DNA of 13,538 bases. Source: JBHELQ01 sp046262995. Its GTDB lineage: Bacteria; Actinomycetota; Thermoleophilia; Solirubrobacterales; Thermoleophilaceae. The notes below the pieces were generated by a model. The model worked only from the letters and a program-made list of their open reading frames with translations. It searched no databases and was not told the origin of the DNA. A program made the translations under genes and the position numbers. The stretch spans positions 1 through 13,538 of the forward strand of contig JBHELQ010000035.1 of the NCBI GenBank assembly GCA_046262995.1, given 5' to 3'. Numbering within the stretch: position 1 is the stretch's first letter; each line of letters opens with the position of its first letter. Of this stretch, positions 1-5,271 are shown one piece after another.

Positions 1-1170
1 CCGGCGGCTGCGGGCGCCTGCACGCCGAACGATCCGTCCGCCACCTTCCTGACCGGGATCGAGCATGGCCGCAGCAGCACCGTTTCCGGGGCGCCCTTCT
101 CGGTCGGCAGCAACGCCGGCGGCAGCGGCGGAGTGGACTCCGGCACCGTGCGAAGCGGCAACTACTCCCTGCGCGCGGCCCCAAGCGGCGGATCGGTATT
201 CCGCGACAAGGTCGTGAACTGGACCCCCGTGGTGCTCGAGCGCTTCTATCTGCGCCTCGACTCGCTTCCGAGCACCGACGTGAGGGAGCTGGCCGCCATG
301 TACAGCACGAGTTACTCGGGCAAGGGACAGGCGCCCCGGTACGCGGCCCACCTCGGTTACAAGGCGAGCAGCGGCAAGCTCACGATGGAGCTGAACGACC
401 GGAACCGCGGCACGCCGGTCGAGGCCAGCGCCCCGATCACCGCCGGCGACTGGCACCTGGTCGAGATGAGGTACGACGTCAGCGCCCCCACCAACAGGGT
501 GGACTGGCGGATCGACGGCGTCGACGAGCCGCAGGCGACCGTGAACGGCGTCGCGACCAAGATCAACGAGGTCATCTGGGGCAGCACGTTCGCTGACACC
601 TACACCGCCAATTACGACGATCTGATGATCTCGCAGACGGCGGCTGACTACCCCCTCGGCGAGGGCCGCATCCTTGGCCTCAGCCCGAACGACTCGGCCG
701 GTCCGCACAACAACCCGGCGGACTTCAGGGACGTCGAGAACGGCGTCGGCTCTCCCATCGGTTCGCTCAGCTTCAACGCGGTGAACGACGTCCCGATGGA
801 CCACGGACGCCACATCGCCCAGATAAACAACAACGCCTCGAGCTACGTCCAGTTCGGCTTCGGCGACACGGCGGAGCCATGCGTCCGAGCTGTTTACGGC
901 TGGGTCGCGTGGGACCCGCAGAACACCAAGTCGGCCAACAACGGCAAGACGAGCGTGTTCGACGGCTCCGCGGAGAACGTGATCTGGAGCGGCTACATGA
1001 ACTACCAGTCCACGGAGGAGTGGTTCAGGGGCGCCGTGATCCACCCGGCGTCCGGGGACTGGACGACCGACGAGGTCAACGGACTCGTGGCGCGGGTCGG
1101 CTACTCGACCGACACGAGCCCGCGGCCCTGGTGGGACTCGCTGCTGCTGGAGTACGAGGCGTCGCCCTAG
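1..1170 (+). CDS. Secreted lectin-fold-like protein, 5' end missing
   Basis: The frame is open from the first base of the window to a TAG stop, so at least 389 residues are visible and the start lies upstream. The GTG at 133 is only an internal codon. The protein is rich in Gly, Ser, Asn and Thr, has few charged clusters and no membrane segment, as expected of an exported protein. Residues about 10-215 resemble a concanavalin A-like (LamG-type) beta sandwich: a 'GDWHLVEMRYDVS ... VDWRIDGV' strand pair followed by a 'YDDLMIS' strand, a pattern common in surface or phage-like laminin-G proteins. The remaining part, about 220-389, looks like a second beta-rich domain ending in 'WWDSLLLEYEASP'. 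A carbohydrate- or surface-binding role is inference; no catalytic motif is seen. It converges on the HDOD-LuxR gene and has no visible link to the pilus genes. Confidence 0.8.
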   Translation, partial: PAAAGACTPNDPSATFLTGIEHGRSSTVSGAPFSVGSNAGGSGGVDSGTVRSGNYSLRAAPSGGSVFRDKVVNWTPVVLERFYLRLDSLPSTDVRELAAMYSTSYSGKGQAPRYAAHLGYKASSGKLTMELNDRNRGTPVEASAPITAGDWHLVEMRYDVSAPTNRVDWRIDGVDEPQATVNGVATKINEVIWGSTFADTYTANYDDLMISQTAADYPLGEGRILGLSPNDSAGPHNNPADFRDVENGVGSPIGSLSFNAVNDVPMDHGRHIAQINNNASSYVQFGFGDTAEPCVRAVYGWVAWDPQNTKSANNGKTSVFDGSAENVIWSGYMNYQSTEEWFRGAVIHPASGDWTTDEVNGLVARVGYSTDTSPRPWWDSLLLEYEASP

Positions 1171-1199
1171 CGTCGCCGTTCAACTCCGCTCGACGTCCC

Positions 1200-1225
1200 G
1201 GAGGCCCCGCCCAGGCGGGGCCTCC
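1200..1225. terminator. Bidirectional hairpin terminator between convergent genes
   Basis: A perfect 12-base inverted repeat (GGAGGCCCCGCC at 1200-1211 and GGCGGGGCCTCC at 1214-1225) lies 29 bases after the stop of the plus-strand gene and 7 bases beyond the stop of the minus-strand gene. The stem is almost pure G/C and there is no T tract on either side, as is common in high-GC actinobacteria. Its position between two converging stops supports a shared terminator. Confidence 0.75.
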
Positions 1226-1232
1226 CGCGTGT

Positions 1233-2240
1233 CTAGAGCCAGCCGCGCTCGGAGGCGAGCATCACGGCCTGTGCGCGGTCCACGACGTCGAGCTTGCGGT
1301 AGGCGTTGTGGGCGTGGTTGCGAACCGTGCTGACCGAGACCTCCAGGTCCGACGCGACCTGCTTGTAGACCTTGCCCTCCGCGAGCCCGCGCACCACGTC
1401 GAGCTCGCGCGCGGTCAGCGGACAGATCTGCTGCGAGGCGTCTCCTTCGAGCGGGTAGGCGAGGTCGTACAAGAGCGCTCCGACCGCGTCGCGCCCGAGC
1501 CCGAGCGCCAGGGCGGCCTTCTGGACCTCGATCGGCCCGACCGGTTCGCCGTGCTGGTAGTGGGCCAGCAGGTCCGCCAGCCGCACGATTGCGGGCAGGC
1601 CCTGGCAGCTTTCGTCGTGGTGCAGTCCGATCGCCTCGACCAGGACCTGGGGAAACCCCCAAGCCCGGACGAGCGTCGCACCCGCCGCCGCGTGATCGGT
1701 CCGGAGTCGGCGCCGCTCGGCCGCGAGCCGCTCCTCCGGCGTACGGGCGTCCCCGTGAACCTCTCGCGGGTATCCAGGAGCGGCCCCCGTGAGCACCAGC
1801 TGTCCCACATCGTGCAGCAGGGCGGCCGTGAGCAGCTCGTCCGGGCGCTCGAACCCGATCCGCCGGCCAAGGACCGCGGCGACCCGCTGCACGGCGGCCG
1901 CGTGGAAGGCGAACCGGACCGCGGTCGCCTCGCTGCCGGCCCGCTGGAAGAAGTCGAGCACCGGGAGGTCCCTGACGAGCAGCGCGAGCCTTGCCTCGCC
2001 AAGTCGGTCGGCGGCCTCTCGCACGCCGGCAGCCTCGGCACCGGCGCCATCGTTGGCCTCCCGCAGCACAGCGAGCGCCAGGCCGACGTCGGAGCCGATC
2101 ACCGCGCCGGCGGCTCTGCCATCGCCTGCCGCGAGCAGCGAGCCGGCCCGCTGCTTCGCGTCGGCCAAGGCCGGATAGTGCTCCAGCGCGTCGCCCGTCG
2201 CGGACGCAGCAGCCTGAGCCGAGTCGGTCCGGACCAGCAT
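1233..2240 (-). CDS. HDOD domain / LuxR-type DNA-binding regulator
   Basis: A predicted cytoplasmic regulator that joins an HDOD domain to a LuxR/NarL helix-turn-helix. With the start used here (335 residues), HDOD covers about residues 30-230. It includes 'LLTAALLHDVGQLVL' (HD at 143-144) and the typical 'GATLVRAWGFPQVLVEAIGLHHD' segment (HH at 207-208). The LuxR domain fills residues 275-335 ('LTARELDVVRGLAEGK ... STVRNHAHNAYRKL'). HDOD domains are usually signalling modules without proven catalysis, often found with two-component or cyclic-di-GMP proteins; the LuxR part should bind DNA. I chose ATG 2240 because AGGGAG (2248-2253) lies 7 bases upstream and a TATAAA box (2265-2270) would start the RNA just before it. 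An ATG at 2258 would add six residues. Targets are unknown; nearby pilus genes are a guess. Confidence 0.88.
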   Translation of the reverse strand: MLVRTDSAQAAASATGDALEHYPALADAKQRAGSLLAAGDGRAAGAVIGSDVGLALAVLREANDGAGAEAAGVREAADRLGEARLALLVRDLPVLDFFQRAGSEATAVRFAFHAAAVQRVAAVLGRRIGFERPDELLTAALLHDVGQLVLTGAAPGYPREVHGDARTPEERLAAERRRLRTDHAAAGATLVRAWGFPQVLVEAIGLHHDESCQGLPAIVRLADLLAHYQHGEPVGPIEVQKAALALGLGRDAVGALLYDLAYPLEGDASQQICPLTARELDVVRGLAEGKVYKQVASDLEVSVSTVRNHAHNAYRKLDVVDRAQAVMLASERGWL

Positions 2241-2247
2241 TCCGCCG

Positions 2248-2270
2248 CTCCCTGCCATCAGCTGTTTATA
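2248..2270 (-). promoter_or_regulatory. Possible -10 box and RBS of the HDOD-LuxR gene
   Basis: On the minus strand TATAAA (2270-2265) would place the transcription start near 2258, followed by AGGGAG (2253-2248) 7 bases before ATG 2240. I see no good -35 hexamer at normal spacing, so the promoter is tentative while the ribosome binding site is reasonable. Confidence 0.35.
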
Positions 2271-2345
2271 CCCTGACAGCCGACCGGCCGCGATGCGCAG
2301 CCCGGTGCTGAACGCCCGCTTGCAGGGCGCTCGGGAGAGCGTCAG

Positions 2346-2579
2346 TCAGCTATGCCGTTCGGCCAGGCGAGGAAATGGCCTTGCCGGGGCGGGTGGGTCA
2401 GAGCAGGCAGGACAGAGGTGCACTCCGTAGTCGAAGGACACGATCCACCAGCCGTCTCGACGGAGCTGCCGCGGAGATCCGCTGGTCACGCGGTCACAGC
2501 CGTCGCAGCGGATCGCCGCCGTCAGTTCGCCAACCACACCCATGGCGACATCGTGCGTCAGCATTCCCCTGCCCGCCAT
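2346..2579 (-). CDS. Small zinc-ribbon protein of unknown function
   Basis: A 77-residue predicted protein with two knuckles, CDGC (C25, C28) and CPAC (C56, C59), about 27 residues apart. This layout can bind one zinc ion. Between the knuckles is 'LRRDGWWIVSFDYGVHL', a Gly-Trp pattern I associate with small actinobacterial zinc-ribbon proteins. There is no signal peptide or membrane segment, and the last 17 residues are Pro/Arg rich. No start has a convincing ribosome binding site: ATG 2579, 2564 and 2543 are all possible, and all keep the four cysteines. It lies beyond the strong pilA terminator and 105 bases before the HDOD-LuxR start, so it may be a separate unit. The function is not recognisable, and the gene is short enough that doubt remains. 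Confidence 0.6.
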   Translation of the reverse strand: MAGRGMLTHDVAMGVVGELTAAIRCDGCDRVTSGSPRQLRRDGWWIVSFDYGVHLCPACSDPPAPARPFPRLAERHS

Positions 2580-2623
2580 CGTCCATCCGTCCAGGCCGGC
2601 CGGCGACAGACACCTCCCGCGGC

Positions 2624-2653
2624 AAAGAAAAGGGCGGGCCCGAAGGCCCGCCC
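2624..2653 (-). terminator. Strong intrinsic terminator of pilA
   Basis: Read on the minus strand, a perfect 9-base stem GGGCGGGCC / GGCCCGCCC closes a TTCG tetraloop and is followed at once by TTTTCTTT. It starts 26 bases after the pilA stop. The stable UUCG loop and the U tract make this a textbook rho-independent terminator, fitting a highly expressed single-gene pilin transcript. Confidence 0.93.
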
Positions 2654-2679
2654 CATTCCGTCAATCGTGCTTCAGCTGA

Positions 2680-3123
2680 CTACCAGGAGGTGCCGTTGCA
2701 GCCCTTGGTGCCACCCGAGCAGGTGCGGCTGGTGGTGCCGTTCGCGACCTTCACGATGTTGAACACGCCGCCGGACTTCGACTTGGCGCTGATCGTGTAG
2801 GTGTTGGTGCCCGAAGCGGACACGGCAACCTCGCCACCGGTCCCCGGCACGGAGCCGGAAGCGGCGACGGTGAGGCCGGTGTTCGTCGGATCCTTACACG
2901 AGGCATCCGAGTAGTCCTGCGTGTCGGCGTAACACGACTCGACCTGCGAGACGAGGTTACGGGCATCCGACTTGGCGTTGGCGTCCTGGCCCTTCTCACG
3001 CTGACCCAGGAAAGCGGGCAGTGCGATCGCGGCGAGGATGCCGATGATCAGAATTACAACGAGGAGCTCGATCAGGGTGAAGCCCTTCTCGTCGCTCATA
3101 CGCTCACGGAGCTTCCGCAGCAT
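2680..3123 (-). CDS. pilA: Type IV major pilin (prepilin)
   Basis: The 147-residue product is the likely major subunit of the pilus built by PilB/PilT/PilC. It has a short charged leader (MLRKLRERMSDEKG) cut by prepilin peptidase after Gly14. The mature protein begins FTLIELLVV, with the required Glu at mature position 5 and a hydrophobic helix ILIIGILAAIALPAF. The helix is followed by a small, Gly/Ser/Thr-rich head domain with four cysteines (C64, C76, C135, C142) that could form two disulfides. The start at ATG 3123 is secured by AAGGAGG (3131-3137) seven bases upstream. A longer in-frame reading from GTG 3270 would run through the riboswitch and is rejected. The gene has its own promoter-like element, a cyclic-di-GMP riboswitch leader and a strong terminator, so it is probably transcribed alone although it follows the pilus operon. 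The exact pilin subtype is not determined. Confidence 0.95.
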   Translation of the reverse strand: MLRKLRERMSDEKGFTLIELLVVILIIGILAAIALPAFLGQREKGQDANAKSDARNLVSQVESCYADTQDYSDASCKDPTNTGLTVAASGSVPGTGGEVAVSASGTNTYTISAKSKSGGVFNIVKVANGTTSRTCSGGTKGCNGTSW

Positions 3124-3127
3124 GTGG

Positions 3128-3144
3128 TTCCCTCCTTGTGGGAA
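3128..3144 (-). promoter_or_regulatory. Shine-Dalgarno hairpin of pilA
   Basis: In the mRNA, UUCCC (3144-3140) can pair with GGGAA (3132-3128), leaving ACAAGGA as a 7-base loop. The ribosome binding site AAGGAGG (3137-3131) is thus half in the loop and half in the stem. An upstream GGAA (3158-3155) could compete for the same UUCC. This is a candidate part of the switch's expression platform; its effect is inferred. Confidence 0.5.
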
Positions 3145-3180
3145 TGGTCTGGTCTTCCTTGCCAGCTCCGCGGCGTCGCC

Positions 3181-3282
3181 GCCAGACGAGTCCTGGTGGC
3201 AGCTCAGCCGGCTCCCGAGAGAGCCCTGAAGCTTTGCGTCCCCGCCTCGCGGCGGGTTTGCCTTTTTCACCGTGGCTCTGGC
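3181..3282 (-). promoter_or_regulatory. Cyclic-di-GMP-I (GEMM-I) riboswitch in the pilA leader
   Basis: On the minus strand the core aptamer runs from 3271 to 3195. It holds the conserved block GGCAAACC (3262-3255). Next is a 6-base hairpin CCCGCC / GGCGGG capped by the GNRA loop GCGA (3250-3247), then GGGGACGCAAAGC (3243-3231). The second arm has GGCTC paired with GAGCC and AGCT(T)CAG paired with CTGAGCT. The ends GGTG (3271-3268) and CACC (3198-3195) close a short P1, and GCCAGA (3282-3277) can pair with TCTGGC (3186-3181) to extend it. By my recollection of the Vibrio Vc2 aptamer, G3262 matches the ligand-contacting G20. That favours cyclic di-GMP over the A20 variants that sense 3',3'-cGAMP. 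It sits 57 bases before the pilA start codon. Whether ligand turns pilA on or off cannot be read from sequence. Confidence 0.93.
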
Positions 3283-3292
3283 CTTGGAGGGG

Positions 3293-3320
3293 TTATCGAC
3301 CGCGCGGGGATGCCCCTTTA
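3293..3320 (-). promoter_or_regulatory. Sigma-28/WhiG-like promoter of pilA
   Basis: On the minus strand TAAA (3320-3317), a 16-base spacer and GTCGATAA (3300-3293) closely resemble the FliA/WhiG/SigD consensus TAAA-N15/16-GCCGATAA. A start 6-8 bases downstream (about 3287) would place the RNA 5' end right before the riboswitch P1 strand at 3282, which supports the assignment. The spacer contains GGGG-CAT-CCCC. Confidence 0.68.
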
Positions 3321-3330
3321 GCCTCAGCCG

Positions 3331-3359
3331 ATTGCGTCCAGGCGAGCCTGGACAGCAAT
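3331..3359. repeat. Near-perfect inverted repeat between HD-GYP gene and pilA promoter
   Basis: ATTGC-GTCCAGGC (3331-3343) and GCCTGGAC-(A)-GCAAT (3346-3359) form a 13-base-pair palindrome with one bulged base and a 2-base centre. It begins 10 bases after the HD-GYP stop and ends 10 bases before the -35-like TAAA of pilA. No T tract follows on the minus strand. It may be a terminator stem of the pilB operon or an operator for pilA; sequence alone does not decide. Confidence 0.6.
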
Positions 3360-3369
3360 TCGTCGCGCG

Positions 3370-4044
3370 TCAGGCAGCGGCGGGGGCGTCGCCGAAGAGC
3401 GAGCCCGTCTGACGGTCCTGCGTGATCGCAGCCACCGCCGCCGGCTCGGCCAGGAAGGCGTCGAGCACATCTGGATCGAAGTGGGTGCCCCGCTCGGAGC
3501 GCAGCGCCTCCAGAGCCTCCTCGAGGCCGATCGCCCGCCTATATGGACGGTCGGTCACGAGCGCGTCGAAGACGTCCGCGATGGCGACGATGCGGCCCTC
3601 GAGGGGGATTCCCTGCCCGAACAGCCCGCGCGGGTAGCCGTCCCCGTCGAAGCGCTCGTGATGCGTCCAGGCGATCGTCGCGGCCAGTCGCAGGACCGGC
3701 GACTCGGAGCCGACGAGGAGTCGGTACCCGAGCTCCGTGTGCTGCTGCATCACCTTGCGCTCGTGCTCGGTGAGCTTCCCCTCCTTGAGAACGATCGCGT
3801 CCGGGATCGCGACCTTCCCCGCATCGTGCAGGGTGCCGGCCATGGCGATCAACCGGCTTCGCTCCTGCGGCAGGCCGAGGCCATCCGCGATCAGCTCGGA
3901 GAAGCGCTGGATCCGGTCCACGTGACCGGGTGCCTCCTCGTCCCGCAGCTCGACGAACCGGCCCAGGACCTGCAACGCGTCGAGCCAGGAGCGCTCGAGC
4001 TCGTCCGTGGGGGGCCCGCTCGCGGTTCCGTTGACTGTGTGCAC
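3370..4044 (-). CDS. HD-GYP cyclic-di-GMP phosphodiesterase
   Basis: A 224-residue single-domain HD-GYP protein, predicted to hydrolyse cyclic di-GMP in the cytoplasm. Family motifs are intact: H41 in 'GHVDRIQRFSE', the HD pair H73-D74 with K77 in 'LHDAGKVAIPD', H102 in 'HTELGYRLL', H128-H129 in 'THHERFDGDGYP', the GYP signature at 136-138, and D157 in 'AIADVFDALVTDRPYR'. These residues bind the metal centre and ligand in known HD-GYP enzymes, so activity is likely. There is no receiver, PAS or membrane domain; the first 20 residues are a short polar tail and the last 25 are Ala rich. The GTG start is 10 bases after the pilC stop with no clear ribosome binding site, suggesting translational coupling in the pilB-pilT-pilC operon. 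It lies immediately upstream of pilA, whose leader senses the same nucleotide. Confidence 0.93.
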   Translation of the reverse strand: MHTVNGTASGPPTDELERSWLDALQVLGRFVELRDEEAPGHVDRIQRFSELIADGLGLPQERSRLIAMAGTLHDAGKVAIPDAIVLKEGKLTEHERKVMQQHTELGYRLLVGSESPVLRLAATIAWTHHERFDGDGYPRGLFGQGIPLEGRIVAIADVFDALVTDRPYRRAIGLEEALEALRSERGTHFDPDVLDAFLAEPAAVAAITQDRQTGSLFGDAPAAA

Positions 4045-4054
4045 GCCGGGTCGC

Positions 4055-5269
4055 CTACTTGATCTGGTCGTAGACCTTGAACATGGGCATGTACATGGAG
4101 ATCACGATGAACCCGACCATCGCTCCGACGACCAGGATCATCACCGGCTCGAGGATCGACGTGAGCGCCTTGACGGCGGCCGCGACCTCGTCCTCGTAGA
4201 AGTCCGCGATCTTGGCCAGCATGCTGTCGAGCGCGCCGGTCTCCTCGCCGACGGCGACCATCTGGGTCACCATTCCAGGAAAGGCACTCGGGGCCTTGCG
4301 CATCGGCTCGGCGATGGTGCCGCCGTTCTTGACGGACGAGTACACATCGCCCATCGCCTCCTCGATCAGCTTGTTCCCGGCCGTCCGCGCGGTGATCTGG
4401 ATCGCCTCGAGCATCGGCACTCCCGCGGTGACGAGCGCGGAGTAGGTGCGCGAGAAGCGCGCCAGCGCGATCTTGTGGATCGTGTCCCCGATCTTCCACG
4501 GGATCTTGATCTTGAAGCTGTCCCAGGCGTGGCGCCCGCGGTCGGTCGCCTTCCAGCGCCGGAAGCCGTAGACCACAGCGGCCGTTCCACCGAACATCAG
4601 GTACCACTGGCCCGTCACCAGGTGGGAGATCGCCACGGTCACCTTCGTGATCGCGGGCAGGTCGCCGCCGAAGTCCTTGAAGACCTTCTCGAAGACCGGC
4701 ACCAGGAAGGTCACGAGCGCGAACAGGACGAGCAGGGCGAACCCGCCGATGAGCGACGGGTACATCATCGCCGCCTTCACCTGGCGGCGCAGCGAGTCGT
4801 CCTTCTCGAGCTGGTCGGCGACGCGGCGTAGGGCGTCCTCCATGATCCCGCCGCTCTCACCCGCCGCGACCATCGAGACATAGAGCTCGTTGAAGATGTC
4901 GGGGTGGCGCCCCAGCGCGCCGGTGAGCGAGATGCCGGCCTCGACGTCCTTGCGGACCTGGACGATCGCCTCGCGCAGCTTGTCCCCCTCGACCTGCTCC
5001 TCGAGCACGTAGAGGGCACGCAGGATCGACATGCCCGAGTCGATCATGGTCGAGAGCTGGCGGGTCATCACCGTCAGCTCGGCCGACTTGACCTTCTTGA
5101 AGCGCGCCAGCAGGTCGCCGGCGTTCGGAGGTGCCTGCTCCTCGATGTCCACGACGATCAGCCCCTTGCCGCGGAGCTGGGAGGCGACGGTCTGCTTGTC
5201 ACCGGCCTCGATCTCGCCGTGGGCGGGCGAGCCCGCCAGGTCCAGGGCCTTGAAGGCGAAGGTGGCCAC
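4055..5269 (-). CDS. pilC: Type IV pilus inner-membrane platform protein
   Basis: This 404-residue protein belongs to the GspF/PilC family, the membrane platform on which the PilB and PilT motors act. The N-terminal 'FAFKALDLAGSPAHGEIEAGD ... VASQLRGKGLIVVDIEE' segment is typical of the cytoplasmic N-domain. Two T2SSF repeats follow at about 68-191 ('VMTRQLSTMIDSGMSILRAL') and 272-393 ('FSRTYSALVTAGVPMLEAI'), each with the expected 'AAGESGG' or 'AVGEETGALD' turn. Hydrophobic segments at about 172-193, 222-238 and 372-396 fit three transmembrane helices. The length is usual for the family. The GTG start is two bases after the pilT stop, so it is translated with pilT. Confidence 0.95.
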   Translation of the reverse strand: MATFAFKALDLAGSPAHGEIEAGDKQTVASQLRGKGLIVVDIEEQAPPNAGDLLARFKKVKSAELTVMTRQLSTMIDSGMSILRALYVLEEQVEGDKLREAIVQVRKDVEAGISLTGALGRHPDIFNELYVSMVAAGESGGIMEDALRRVADQLEKDDSLRRQVKAAMMYPSLIGGFALLVLFALVTFLVPVFEKVFKDFGGDLPAITKVTVAISHLVTGQWYLMFGGTAAVVYGFRRWKATDRGRHAWDSFKIKIPWKIGDTIHKIALARFSRTYSALVTAGVPMLEAIQITARTAGNKLIEEAMGDVYSSVKNGGTIAEPMRKAPSAFPGMVTQMVAVGEETGALDSMLAKIADFYEDEVAAAVKALTSILEPVMILVVGAMVGFIVISMYMPMFKVYDQIK

Positions 5270-5271
5270 GG

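Noticed and set aside
879..2276. Long plus-strand open frame (465 codons)
   Set aside because: It runs antisense to the well-supported HDOD-LuxR gene and across the terminator; its composition is that of a GC-rich shadow frame without domains.
2313..2329. CGCCC/GGGCG hairpin after the zinc-ribbon gene as a terminator
   Set aside because: Only a 5-6 base-pair stem and no T tract; too weak to call in DNA this GC rich.
3124..3270. Longer pilA reading from GTG 3270
   Set aside because: The extension is read through the riboswitch and leader; ATG 3123 has an excellent AAGGAGG site and gives a normal prepilin leader.
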